Of a stretch of 64,000 bases of DNA, positions 6,370-15,439 are shown piece by piece. The translations under genes were made by a program, and so were the position numbers. Source of the stretch: Zoogloeaceae bacterium (GTDB taxonomy: Bacteria > Pseudomonadota > Gammaproteobacteria > Burkholderiales > Rhodocyclaceae); contig JACKMA010000001.1 in assembly GCA_024235635.1 (NCBI GenBank), positions 744,001 through 808,000 of the forward strand, given 5' to 3'. The number at the start of each line of letters is the position of its first letter. Within the stretch, counting starts at the first letter, position 1. Under the pieces are notes generated by a model. It searched no databases. It was not told the origin of the DNA and saw nothing but the letters and a program-made list of their open reading frames with translations.

Positions 6370-8822
6370 CCGACGCCCCCGCGGCTTCTGACGCGCTCGC
6401 GCTCGCGCTGACGCAGGACGTCGACCATGACGTTGAAGGTGCGTGCAAGCTGGCCGAGTTCGTCGCGGCCGCTGGCGCGCACGGTAGCGGCCGAATAGTC
6501 GCCGCCGCGCAGGGCGTCGGCGGCTTCGGTCAGCGCCAGGATCGGTCGCGACAGCGAGCGCGCGAAATACATCGCCACCAGCACGAACAGCATGCCGACG
6601 ACGACGACGCTGGCGAGCACGTTGGAGAACAGCTGGTCGAGCGGCGACTCGAAGTAGGCACGCGGCTCGGTGACGCCGACCACCCAGTCGTGGCCGGCGA
6701 CTGGCGCGTAGCCGGCGATCTCGGCGAGCCCGCTGACACTCGAGCGATAGCCGATACTGCCCGGTGCGCGGGCGCCGGCCATGGCCGATGCCAGCGTCGG
6801 CATGCCGAGGTCGTCGATGCGATCGCGGCGGAAGCGACGATCGGCAAGGATCGCGGCGAGCACGTCCGGCGCGAGTGGCTGCAGGCTGTGATAGAGCAGG
6901 CTGCGGTCGTGGTGGTAGAGGACGACGCCGTCGCCGTCCACGAGCAGCGGTTCGCGCCCGCCTTGCTGCCGCCCACGCTCGAGGATCGCATCGACGACTT
7001 CTCCCTTGACCCTCAGTACGATCGCGCCGACGACGTCGCCGCCGGCATTGCGGGCCGGTTCGGCGAAGAATATTCCCGGTTCGCCGGCGACGGCGCCGAC
7101 GATGATGCCGCTGACGTAGGACTCGCCGGCGATCGCCCGCTGGAAATAGTCGCGGAACGCGAAATTCCTGCCGACCACGGCGGGATCGCTCGACAGCACG
7201 ATGGTGCCGTCGCGATCGTAGGCCATCGCCAGTTGCACGTCCGGATTGGCCTTGGCCAGGTCGTCCAGCCGGGCCTGGGCGCGGCCGTCCGGCTGGCGTC
7301 GGGCCGACGGTCGCTCGAGATGGCCGACCAGGGCCTCGTCCGATGCCAGGTAGCGCGACAGCTTGCGGTTGTCGGACAGCAACTGCGCGACCCGCGCCGC
7401 GAGGCTGTCGGCCAGTTGCATCAGGTTGCGCAGTTCGCCTGCGCTGACCCGCTCGGTGCTCGCGGTCAGGTTGTACTGGGCGGTGATCAGCATCGGTGCA
7501 AGCGCTGCGAACACCATCGCCACCGTCATCTTCAGCGACAGCGGCCAGCTGCCCGGATGCAGCAGGCGGCGGCAGCCGTCTGCCAGTCGGCTGGCCAGCG
7601 ATCGACGACGCTGCAGGCCACGCGCCGGCTCGTCGCCGGCCGCCAGTGCGTCCGGCAGCGCCATCGCCGCCGGATCCGCCGCGAACAGCGCACGACGGAA
7701 GTCGTCCACGCTTTGCGGGCGATCGGGCGGGTGCGGTGCGAGCGCCCAGTCGATCGCCCGCAGCAGTTCCGCACTGTAGCGCGCGGCACCACGCTCGGCG
7801 GCCGCCGCCATCGGATCGCTCACGCCGGCACGCAGTGGTGCGTCCGGTGGCTTGTCGCCGAACAGCATCCAGTACAGGGTCGCGCCCAGCGCGTAGATGT
7901 CGGTCCATGGTCCCTGGCTGCCGCTGCCGTACTGCTCGATCGGGCCATAGCCGGGGGTAACCATCGTCATTTCCCCTTCACGGCCGCCGGTGGGTCCGGC
8001 CGAGCCGAAATCGAGCAGTACCAGCGAACCGTCGGCGGCGCGCACCGAGATGTTGTCGGGCTTGATGTCGCGGTGCATGAAGCCGGCACGGTGCACGGTC
8101 TCCAGGCCGTGCAGCAGCGGCGCCAGCAGGTCCAGCAGATCGCGCTCGCTGACGCCGCCGCTGTCCGGCCACCATTGGCGCAAGGACTTGCCGCGCTCGT
8201 ACTCGAGCACCATGTAGGCCGTGTTGTTGGCCTCGAAGAAGCGGGCCACGCGCACGATGTGGGGGTGGCGGAAGGCGGCCAGCGTGCGGGCCTCCACCAG
8301 GAAGTTCTCGAGTCCCCGCAGATAGAGGTCGAGACGGCGGGCACCGCGGGCGCTGATGCGCTGGTCCTCGAGACGATAGGCGATCTGCGACGGCAGGTAC
8401 TCCTTGATGGCCACCCGCGCATGCAGGTGGATGTCCGAGGCCAGGTAGGTGACGCCGAAGCCACCCTGCCCGAGGACCCGCTCGATGCGGTACTCATGCA
8501 GCCGGTATCCGGTCGGCAGGGTCTCGCTGGCGGCCGGTGCAGCGCTGATCAGGTCCGCACTCGGCCTCGTCTCGGGCAGTGGCAGCACCACCGTCTGCTG
8601 GTCGTCGGCGAAGCCGGCGGAGCGCGCCGGGGACATCAACGGGGCGAGCCGCGCCATCACCCGCGTGCGTTCGTCGTCTTCGCGCCCGGGCGTCGCCACC
8701 CGCCGGGTGGCCCGTGGCAGCACGCGGGTCGCGTCAGGGTCGCCGAGGACGACCGTCGCGTCGTCGTCCGCCACCGCGGCGCCGTCTGCACGCCCCCGGG
8801 CGCCGGCTGCAAGGCCGTTCAT
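6366..8822 (-). CDS. Membrane Ser/Thr kinase with extracytoplasmic sensor and HAMP
   Basis: An 818-residue Hanks-type kinase. After ~100 low-complexity residues comes the kinase domain (~105-380): glycine loop GQGGFG 118-123, Lys140 in VAIK, catalytic HRDIKPDN 250-257, DFG 271-273. A transmembrane helix (~430-449) leads to a ~280-residue periplasmic Cache-like sensor, with PYDRDG-type and FRDYFQRAIAGESYVSG segments typical of dCache. A second helix (~733-754) and a C-terminal HAMP segment follow. The order is unusual: kinase first, then sensor and HAMP, with nothing after HAMP. The start overlaps the binding-protein gene by 4 nt (ATGA), and the stop overlaps the hydrolase start. All catalytic residues are present. 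Confidence 0.88.
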   Translation of the reverse strand: MNGLAAGARGRADGAAVADDDATVVLGDPDATRVLPRATRRVATPGREDDERTRVMARLAPLMSPARSAGFADDQQTVVLPLPETRPSADLISAAPAASETLPTGYRLHEYRIERVLGQGGFGVTYLASDIHLHARVAIKEYLPSQIAYRLEDQRISARGARRLDLYLRGLENFLVEARTLAAFRHPHIVRVARFFEANNTAYMVLEYERGKSLRQWWPDSGGVSERDLLDLLAPLLHGLETVHRAGFMHRDIKPDNISVRAADGSLVLLDFGSAGPTGGREGEMTMVTPGYGPIEQYGSGSQGPWTDIYALGATLYWMLFGDKPPDAPLRAGVSDPMAAAAERGAARYSAELLRAIDWALAPHPPDRPQSVDDFRRALFAADPAAMALPDALAAGDEPARGLQRRRSLASRLADGCRRLLHPGSWPLSLKMTVAMVFAALAPMLITAQYNLTASTERVSAGELRNLMQLADSLAARVAQLLSDNRKLSRYLASDEALVGHLERPSARRQPDGRAQARLDDLAKANPDVQLAMAYDRDGTIVLSSDPAVVGRNFAFRDYFQRAIAGESYVSGIIVGAVAGEPGIFFAEPARNAGGDVVGAIVLRVKGEVVDAILERGRQQGGREPLLVDGDGVVLYHHDRSLLYHSLQPLAPDVLAAILADRRFRRDRIDDLGMPTLASAMAGARAPGSIGYRSSVSGLAEIAGYAPVAGHDWVVGVTEPRAYFESPLDQLFSNVLASVVVVGMLFVLVAMYFARSLSRPILALTEAADALRGGDYSAATVRASGRDELGQLARTFNVMVDVLRQRERERVRSRGGVG

Positions 8823-9844
8823 CGTGTCCCTCCGTCAGTGTCGATCAGTTCGGCGTAGTCGAACATCGCCAGTGGCGGCGGCAGTCCCAGCCGACGCGCC
8901 ACCGCAAGATTCACCGGCAGCGAGAAGCGTGTCAGCGTCTCCACCGGGATGCTCGCCGGCGAACGCCCGTGGATCAGGATCTGCTCGGCCTTGAACGCGG
9001 TGAATTGGCCGACGCTCTCGTAGCCCGACACCACCCCGGTCAGCGCGCCGGCGCGCACCAGCGCCTCGGTCGACGCGAACGTGGGCAGGCCGATTTCGGT
9101 CGCTCGCGCAAGGATGCGCGGCGCGATCGTGGTCAGGAACGAATCCGGCGGCAGATACAGCCACTCGGCCCCATCCTGGCGCAGCGCATCGACCAGCTGC
9201 TCCGCGCCGGCGCCGTCGGGGCGACCGTCGCCATCCAGCGGGAACGGACGCGTCAGAACCTCGAATCGGTTCCGTCGCCCGAGCGCCTCGATGCCAGCGA
9301 CGACCAGTCGCGAATTCTGCTCGGAAGGCGAATAGATCAATCCGAGCCGCTCGAACCTGCGGTAACTCGACATCGCGCGGATCTGGGCGTCGAGCGGCGC
9401 CATGTGGGTGACGCCGGTGAGTGCTCGTGCCGGTGACGCCATCGACGGCACCAGGCGCGCGCCGACCGGGTCGGCGACCAGCGTGAACACCGCCGGCACA
9501 TCGGTCAGGTGCCGCGCCGGGTCGATCCCGTCGTAGGGGCCCAGCACGCCGAGACTGACCGTCGTGCCCCAGGTGTAGACCAGGTCCGGGCGTTCGCGGC
9601 GGATCGCCTCGACGATCGCCGGCAGGCGTGCCTTGTCGCGCGCGATGTCATGCCAACGGATATCTGCCGGAACGCGCCGGGCGGCGAGGTAGGCCTCGAA
9701 ACCGTCTTCCACCCGGGTGCGGCCGCGGAAGGTCACCGCGCTGATGGTCAATCGTCGCTGCGCCCGGGCGGCGGCGAGCGCCGGCCATGCCGCCGCAGCG
9801 GCCGCGGCCAGGATCAGTCGTCTGCGCGTGTTCATCGATCGCAT
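8819..9844 (-). CDS. ABC-type substrate-binding protein, orphan
   Basis: A 341-residue exported binding protein. The N-terminus is an arginine-rich, Ala-rich Tat/Sec-like signal (NTRRRLILAAAAAAAWPALA). The body has the two-lobed layout of the ABC_sub_bind family: VEAIRRERPDLVYTWGTTVS, VPAVFTLVADPVGARL, ALTGVTHMAPLDAQIRAM, LGLIYSPSEQNSRLVV, LPTFASTEALVRAGALTGV. No permease or ATPase gene is nearby. It sits between a sensor-MFS gene 16 bp upstream and a sensor kinase overlapped by 4 nt. It may therefore present ligand to a sensor or to the MFS protein rather than to an ABC transporter. Ligand unknown; family members have been linked to aromatic or amino-acid-like compounds. Confidence 0.8.
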   Translation of the reverse strand: MRSMNTRRRLILAAAAAAAWPALAAARAQRRLTISAVTFRGRTRVEDGFEAYLAARRVPADIRWHDIARDKARLPAIVEAIRRERPDLVYTWGTTVSLGVLGPYDGIDPARHLTDVPAVFTLVADPVGARLVPSMASPARALTGVTHMAPLDAQIRAMSSYRRFERLGLIYSPSEQNSRLVVAGIEALGRRNRFEVLTRPFPLDGDGRPDGAGAEQLVDALRQDGAEWLYLPPDSFLTTIAPRILARATEIGLPTFASTEALVRAGALTGVVSGYESVGQFTAFKAEQILIHGRSPASIPVETLTRFSLPVNLAVARRLGLPPPLAMFDYAELIDTDGGTR

Positions 9845-9860
9845 CTCCGGGTCCTGGTCC

Positions 9861-12251
9861 TCAGGTCGCCGACTGGGCCGCCGTCAGCGGTGCGCGCGCC
9901 CGGGCCAGGACGAGCCCGCTCACCAGCGCGCAGACCATCGCCGTAGCGCCCAGCACCGAAAAGGCACCGCCGAAGCCGACCGTCGACAGCAGCGCGCCGG
10001 CCACCAGCGGGCCGGCAACGTTGCCGAGGCGCTCGAGCATGCGATAGGCCCCGTACACCGCGTCGACACCGTGGTCGGCGACTTCATCGCGGCACAGTTC
10101 ACCGACCAGCGCCGACTGGGCCGAGATCGCCAGCGCCTGACCGAGCCCGAGCAGGCCGACCAGTGCCAGCAGGCCGGCTTGGTCGGGCATCGCCGCCGCG
10201 GCCAGCACGCCGGCGCCGGTCACGCCGAGGCCACCGGTCACCAGCGCGAGCCGGCGCGCAAAGGTTTCGCCGCGCCGGGCGGCAAGCGGCACCAGCACCA
10301 CCATCAGCAGGCCGTACAGCATGATCAGTCGCCCGGCGGCCGCCTGCCCGTGCCCCAACTCGGCGACGTAGAGCGGCACCAGGTAGAACAGCACGCCGAT
10401 CAGCAGGACTTTGGCCGGTATCGCCGCAAACACGGTCAGCACCGCGAAACGGCGGTTCGCCAGCAGCCGGATCAGACTGCCCGCTCCGATGGCGGCGGAC
10501 TGTGGCGGATGTCCGGGCTGCGCAGGCAGCGCCAGCATCGGTGCCAGGGCGAGCAGGCAGAGGGCGGCAGCGAGCGCGAAAGTCGCACGCTGACCGAGTT
10601 GATCGGCGAGGATGCCCCCGATCGACGGGCCGCACACGGTGGCCGCCATGATTGCGCCGACGAAGACCGCGAAACCTCGGGTGCGCCCGCTGCCGCCGGC
10701 CTGTTCCAGCACGTAGCCCTGCCCCGCGGCGAAGACGATGCCGTAGCCGGCCGCGCACAGAGCGCGCCAGGCGACGAGTTCGAACAGACCCTGGGCGAGC
10801 GCGCTGCCGGCGAAGCCGACCGCGCCGATCGACGCGCCGGCGATCAGCGCCCGCCGGCGCCCGATGCGTTCGCTCCAACGACCGAAGGCCGGCTGACCGA
10901 CGGCCACGATCAGCATGAAGAGCGCGATCGGCAGCCCGACCACCAGCGGTGCAGCCGCTTGGCCATCGCTGCCCGCCAGCCTGCCGACGTAGGCCGGCAG
11001 GCACGGCCGGGTCAGTTCCTCGGCCAGGATGAAGGTGAATACCGGTGCGCGGATGCGCATCAGTGCGCCATCGGGCGCACCGGGTGCGGTGCCGTTGGCG
11101 TGGCGCACCAATTCGGATGCGAGCACCAGCGCCACCAGCAGCACCACCGCCACGTCGAGCCGCATATCCGCCAGCAGCCCACGCACGAAGGACGGGTCGA
11201 TGCCGAACACCAGCGAGCCGTAACGCTGCCCCTGGTCTACCAGCGGCACCACCGCACGACCGTCTCCGGTATCGCGCGCAACGTCCCGCGGCACCGGGCC
11301 GTCGGCGAACACGACGGCGCCGTCGGCGTCGATCGCGGCGACGAAGGCCAGCTCCGGATTGTGTTGCCGCAGCTCGCGCATCGCCTGGTCGACGCCGTAG
11401 AGCGAACGGAAGGTGAAACCGGCGCCGCGCGCCCGATCGATCAGACCCGCCAGACCACTGCCGAGAGCGGCCGCCTTGTGCGCCGCCTGCGGTACCAGTT
11501 GCTCGCTGAAGGCACGCTGCGATTCGAGGCCGAAGACCGCCATCGCCAGCACCAGCGGCAGCAGACAGGCGGCCGTCAGCGGCCAGCGTGGGCTGCGCCG
11601 GCGCCGTGCCAGCCAGCCGACGGCGATCATCGAACAGAGCGCGGCGAGACCGAAGCAGACGGCTGCTGCGCCGACCAGCCGGCGATCGGCGACGGCCATC
11701 GCGGCCGCGAGTTCGCGCTCGGCGTAATGGAGGCCGAAGTGACCGATCACCAGGCCGTAGCCGGTGCGCAGACTGACCCCGGCGACCGGACCGTCGTCGC
11801 CGGTGACGGCCCATGGCAGTTCGTCGGCGACCTGCGCCACGCGCCTCAGCTCGCCGGGCACCAGCGCACCGACGCGATCCGCGCGCGAACTCGCGACGAT
11901 GCGGCCTTCTTCATCGAACACGTCGATGCGATCGAGCAGCGGCTCGCTGCGTCGGTGGCGCTCGAGCAGGGCCGGCAGCGTGTCGAGTTCGGCAAGGCTG
12001 AGGCCGAGCCCCTGGGCACGCTCGACACTGCGCGCGAGTTCCCGCGCGGCCGACACCACGCGCGCCTGGATGATCTGGGACAGGCCTTGCTCCAGCTTCG
12101 CGCGGGTCAGCACGGTGGCCATCAGCGCGCCGAAAAGGCAGACCACCAACGCGACTGCCAGCAGTCGCCGGACGCCGGCCCCGGCCGGCGCCGGATCGGT
12201 GTTTGGGGGCATCGCGATCACCGGACGATATGACCCTTCAGATTTCGGCAA
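9861..12251 (-). CDS. MFS transporter fused to two N-terminal sensor modules
   Basis: A 796-residue membrane protein. A first helix (~29-48) is followed by a ~140-residue extracytoplasmic sensor (DVFDEEGRIVASSRADRVG), then helices at ~192-215 and ~225-243. A second, related extracytoplasmic module follows (~245-360; AIDADGAVVFADG), then a helix at ~365-382. From ~400 to the end is a complete 12-helix major facilitator with the signature GRWSERIGRRRALIAG. The two sensor modules share the DxDG-VVF/IVA pattern and the helical stalk of single-Cache domains. A ligand-sensing pair grafted onto an MFS transporter is rare. It is first in the four-gene operon and reads divergently from hyi across 98 bp. 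Confidence 0.82.
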   Translation of the reverse strand: MPKSEGSYRPVIAMPPNTDPAPAGAGVRRLLAVALVVCLFGALMATVLTRAKLEQGLSQIIQARVVSAARELARSVERAQGLGLSLAELDTLPALLERHRRSEPLLDRIDVFDEEGRIVASSRADRVGALVPGELRRVAQVADELPWAVTGDDGPVAGVSLRTGYGLVIGHFGLHYAERELAAAMAVADRRLVGAAAVCFGLAALCSMIAVGWLARRRRSPRWPLTAACLLPLVLAMAVFGLESQRAFSEQLVPQAAHKAAALGSGLAGLIDRARGAGFTFRSLYGVDQAMRELRQHNPELAFVAAIDADGAVVFADGPVPRDVARDTGDGRAVVPLVDQGQRYGSLVFGIDPSFVRGLLADMRLDVAVVLLVALVLASELVRHANGTAPGAPDGALMRIRAPVFTFILAEELTRPCLPAYVGRLAGSDGQAAAPLVVGLPIALFMLIVAVGQPAFGRWSERIGRRRALIAGASIGAVGFAGSALAQGLFELVAWRALCAAGYGIVFAAGQGYVLEQAGGSGRTRGFAVFVGAIMAATVCGPSIGGILADQLGQRATFALAAALCLLALAPMLALPAQPGHPPQSAAIGAGSLIRLLANRRFAVLTVFAAIPAKVLLIGVLFYLVPLYVAELGHGQAAAGRLIMLYGLLMVVLVPLAARRGETFARRLALVTGGLGVTGAGVLAAAAMPDQAGLLALVGLLGLGQALAISAQSALVGELCRDEVADHGVDAVYGAYRMLERLGNVAGPLVAGALLSTVGFGGAFSVLGATAMVCALVSGLVLARARAPLTAAQSAT

Positions 12252-12349
12252 TCCGCCGACACTCTTTATCGCTTTCGGCGCGGTGCCATCGACGGCGGAG
12301 GACCGATCATGGCAAGGTGGCCGGTGTGCCGTCCGTCCAGGAGCCTGCC

Positions 12350-13120
12350 ATGCCCCGCTTCGCCGCCAACCTGACGATGCTGTTCAATGAACTGCCGTTC
12401 CTCGATCGCTTCGAGGCGGCCGCCAAGGCCGGCTTCAAGGCGGTCGAGTACCTGTTTCCGTACGAGTGGCCGGCCGAACGGCTGGCGGAGGCTCTGTCGC
12501 GCCACGGCCTCTCGCAGGTGCTGCACAACCTGCCGCCCGGTGACTGGGCAGCCGGTGAACGCGGCATCGCCTGCCATCCTAGACGCACCGGCGAATTCCA
12601 GGACGGTGTCGGGCGGGCGATCGAATACGCCCGCACGCTCGGCTGCCCCCGGCTCAACTGTCTGGCCGGGATTGCGCCGGCCGGAGAGGATCCGGAGCGG
12701 CTGTGGCAGACCTTCGCGGACAATCTCGAATTCGCCGCCCGCGAACTCGACAAGGCCGGAATGCGCCTGCTGATCGAACCGATCAATACCTTCGACATCC
12801 CGGGCTTCCTGCTCAACCGCACCGAGCAGGCGGCGCGACTGCTCGACCGGGTCGGCGCCGGCAATCTGGCGATCCAGTATGACATCTACCATGCGCAGCG
12901 CATGGAGGGCGAACTGGCAGCGACCATCGCTCGCCACCTCGGCCGCATCGGCCACATGCAGTTGGCCGACAACCCGGGCCGCCATGAGCCCGGCAGCGGC
13001 GAAATCAATTTCCCGTTCCTGTTCGGCGAAATCGACCGCCTGGGCTACGATGGATGGATCGGCTGCGAGTACCGGCCGGCAACGACCACGCTGGCCGGAC
13101 TCGGCTGGCTGCATCGATAG
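12350..13120 (+). CDS. hyi: Hydroxypyruvate isomerase
   Basis: A 256-residue TIM-barrel isomerase interconverting hydroxypyruvate and tartronate semialdehyde. Family marks are FAANLTMLFNE at the start, AGFKAVEYLFPYEW, LIEPINTFDIPGFLL, IQYDIYHAQRMEGEL and DNPGRHEPGSGEINF, which carry the metal-binding Glu, Asp and His residues. The ATG at 12350 has GGAG about 6 nt upstream; longer in-frame starts would enter the divergent MFS promoter. glxR follows after 31 bp and glycerate kinase after that, so the three form a glyoxylate/hydroxypyruvate-to-2-phosphoglycerate pathway. Glyoxylate carboligase is not in the window. OtnI-type isomerases are close relatives and cannot be excluded. Confidence 0.88.
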   Translation: MPRFAANLTMLFNELPFLDRFEAAAKAGFKAVEYLFPYEWPAERLAEALSRHGLSQVLHNLPPGDWAAGERGIACHPRRTGEFQDGVGRAIEYARTLGCPRLNCLAGIAPAGEDPERLWQTFADNLEFAARELDKAGMRLLIEPINTFDIPGFLLNRTEQAARLLDRVGAGNLAIQYDIYHAQRMEGELAATIARHLGRIGHMQLADNPGRHEPGSGEINFPFLFGEIDRLGYDGWIGCEYRPATTTLAGLGWLHR

Positions 13121-13151
13121 GACCGACAGGCAGCGTACGGAGGGAACCGCA

Positions 13152-14036
13152 ATGGCGAAGATCGGTTTCGTCGGGCTCGGCATCATGGGCAGGCCGATGG
13201 CCGGCCACCTGATCGCGGCAGGTCACGAACTGTTCCTGCACAGCCGCAGCGGCGTACCCGGAGAACTGCTTGCGGCGGGCGCTGCGAATGCCGCATCGCC
13301 GGCGGGCGCGGCACGTGCGGGCGACGTCGTGTTCACGATGGTGCCGGACACCCCGGATGTCGAAAAGGTCCTGTTCGGTGACGACGGTATCGCGAGTGGT
13401 CTCAGCGAAGGCAAGATCGTCGTCGACATGAGTTCGATCTCGCCGGTGGCGACGCGGGATTTCGCCGCGCGCATCAATGCCCTGGGCTGCCAGTATCTCG
13501 ATGCACCGGTCTCGGGTGGCGAAGTCGGTGCCAAGAATGCTGCACTGACGATCATGGTCGGCGGCGAGCAAGCCACCTTCGACCGCATTCGACCGCTGTT
13601 CGAGACCATGGGCAAAAACATCACGCGGGTCGGCGGCAACGGCGACGGACAGATCACCAAGGTCGCCAACCAGATCATCGTCGCACTGACCATCGAAGCC
13701 GTCGGCGAAGCGCTGGTGCTGGCCGCCAAGGCCGGCGCCGATCCATCCCGGGTGCGCGAAGCCCTGATGGGCGGCTTCGCCAATTCCCGCATACTCGAGG
13801 TACATGGCGAGCGCATGATCAAGCGCAGCTTCGATCCGGGCTTTCGCATCGAACTTCATCAGAAGGATCTCAACCTGGCCCTGGCCACGGCCCGCGAACT
13901 GGGCGTGGCCCTGCCCAATACCGCGACCGCGCAGGAGCTGTTCAACGCCTGCCGCGCTCACGGCGGTCAAGGCTGGGACCATTCGGCGATGGTGCGGGCG
14001 CTGGAGACCCTCTCCAACCATCGCGTCGCCGACTGA
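13152..14036 (+). CDS. glxR: 2-hydroxy-3-oxopropionate (tartronate semialdehyde) reductase
   Basis: A 294-residue beta-hydroxyacid dehydrogenase that reduces tartronate semialdehyde to D-glycerate with NAD(P)H. The Rossmann start GFVGLGIMGRPMAGHL, the substrate loop DAPVSGGEVGAKNAALTIMV, GDGQITKVANQIIVAL with the catalytic Lys (consensus GxGxxxKxxN), and HQKDLNLALATARELG are all intact. GGAGGG ends 8 nt before the ATG. It lies between hyi and glycerate kinase in one plus-strand operon (gaps 31 and 16 bp). garR-type enzymes are the same family; the name follows the glyoxylate context. Confidence 0.9.
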   Translation: MAKIGFVGLGIMGRPMAGHLIAAGHELFLHSRSGVPGELLAAGAANAASPAGAARAGDVVFTMVPDTPDVEKVLFGDDGIASGLSEGKIVVDMSSISPVATRDFAARINALGCQYLDAPVSGGEVGAKNAALTIMVGGEQATFDRIRPLFETMGKNITRVGGNGDGQITKVANQIIVALTIEAVGEALVLAAKAGADPSRVREALMGGFANSRILEVHGERMIKRSFDPGFRIELHQKDLNLALATARELGVALPNTATAQELFNACRAHGGQGWDHSAMVRALETLSNHRVAD

Positions 14037-14052
14037 GATCGGACCACCGGCG

Positions 14053-15309
14053 GTGGATCCGCGAGCGATCCTGCGGGAGATGTTCGACGCGGCCGTGCTC
14101 GCCGCGCAACCGGAGCGCTGCGTTCCACGCCATCTGCCACCGCCCCCCCGCGGCCGGACCATGGTGATTGGTGCCGGCAAGGCGTCTGCCGCAATGGCGC
14201 GGGCGCTGGAACGCCACTGGGCGGGGGCCCTGAGTGGCCTGGTGGTGACCCGCTACGGCTATGCCGTGCCCTGCGAGCACATCGAGGTCGTCGAGGCCGC
14301 CCATCCGGTTCCGGACCGCGCCGGCCTCGATGCCGCCCGCCGCATTCTCGACGCGGTTTCCGCCCTCGACAGCGACGACCTTGTCATCTGCCTGATCTCC
14401 GGTGGCGGCTCGGCGCTGCTGCCGCTGCCCGGCGACGGGCTGGCGCTCGATGTCAAGCAGGCAGTGAATCGCGAACTGCTGCGCTGCGGTGCGACGATCA
14501 CCGAGATGAACTGCCTGCGGCGCCATCTGTCGGCAATCAAGGGCGGACGTCTGGCGGCGGCCTGTCATCCGGCGCGCGTGGTCAACCTGCTGATCTCTGA
14601 CGTACCCGGCGACGACCCGATCGACATTGCCTCCGGCCCCACCGTGGCCGATCCCACCACCTGCCGCGACGCACTGGCGATCGCCGATCGTTACCGGATC
14701 GCGCTCCCCGTCGTCGCCCGCAATCTGCTCGAGTCCGGCGCCGGCGAATCGGTCAAGCCGGGGGATCCACGCATGGCCGGCGTCGAGACCCATCTGATCG
14801 CGACCCCGCAGATGGCATTGCTGGCAGCCGCCGGCGTCGCCGCCCGCCACGGCATTCGGCCACTGATCCTCGGCGACAGCCTGCAGGGCGAAGCACGCGA
14901 GCTCGGCCGCGCGCTGGCCGGCGTAGCGATGCAGGTGTCGCGTCATCATCAGCCTGCCTCACCGCCCTGCGTGTTGCTGTCGGGCGGGGAAACCACGGTG
15001 ACGCTGCGCGGTGCAGGCCGGGGGGGGCGCAATGTCGAATTCCTGCTGGCTTTGGCGATTGCCCTCGAAGGCCAGACAGGCACCTGGGCGCTGGCCGGCG
15101 ACACCGACGGTGTCGACGGCGTCGACGAGATCGCTGGTGCGCTGATCACACCCGACACCCTGGCGCGGGCGTGGTCGGCCGGGATCGATCCACGTGCCCG
15201 CCTCGACGCCAACGACGGCCACGGCTTCTTCGAAGCACTCGGGGACCCGGTGGTGACCGGTCCGACGCTGACCAACGTCAACGATTTTCGCGCGATTCTG
15301 GTGCTGTAG
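14053..15309 (+). CDS. ttuD: Glycerate 2-kinase, MOFRL family
   Basis: A 418-residue two-domain kinase phosphorylating D-glycerate to 2-phosphoglycerate. The N-terminal domain shows MVIGAGKASAAMARAL, the ISGGGSALLPLP glycine loop and KGGRLAAACHPARVVNLLISDVPGDDP (given here as one continuous conserved area at about residues 160-190). The C-terminal MOFRL domain has LSGGETTVTLRGAGRGGRNVEF and LAGDTDGVDGVDEIAGAL. Length is typical of class II glycerate kinases. Translation starts at GTG 14053, 16 bp after glxR. The product enters glycolysis. Confidence 0.9.
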   Translation: MDPRAILREMFDAAVLAAQPERCVPRHLPPPPRGRTMVIGAGKASAAMARALERHWAGALSGLVVTRYGYAVPCEHIEVVEAAHPVPDRAGLDAARRILDAVSALDSDDLVICLISGGGSALLPLPGDGLALDVKQAVNRELLRCGATITEMNCLRRHLSAIKGGRLAAACHPARVVNLLISDVPGDDPIDIASGPTVADPTTCRDALAIADRYRIALPVVARNLLESGAGESVKPGDPRMAGVETHLIATPQMALLAAAGVAARHGIRPLILGDSLQGEARELGRALAGVAMQVSRHHQPASPPCVLLSGGETTVTLRGAGRGGRNVEFLLALAIALEGQTGTWALAGDTDGVDGVDEIAGALITPDTLARAWSAGIDPRARLDANDGHGFFEALGDPVVTGPTLTNVNDFRAILVL

Positions 15310-15439
15310 CCATACATCGCTCGTGCATCGGGCAGTCGCCGATCCGCGCATTTGTTGATACGCTTCGCGCATATGCCAATGTCGGCTCGACGACAGCCGT
15401 CGGATACCAACCGGAATGCCGTCGCCATGGCGGAGACAG

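Noticed and set aside
5994..8858. A 954-codon open frame on the plus strand opposite the kinase operon
   Set aside because: It is the antisense shadow of the kinase and hydrolase genes in high-GC DNA; it has no ribosome site or domain.
9717..12233. An 838-codon open frame opposite the sensor-MFS gene
   Set aside because: Antisense to a clear membrane protein; composition is His/Gln/Arg-rich, typical of a GC shadow.
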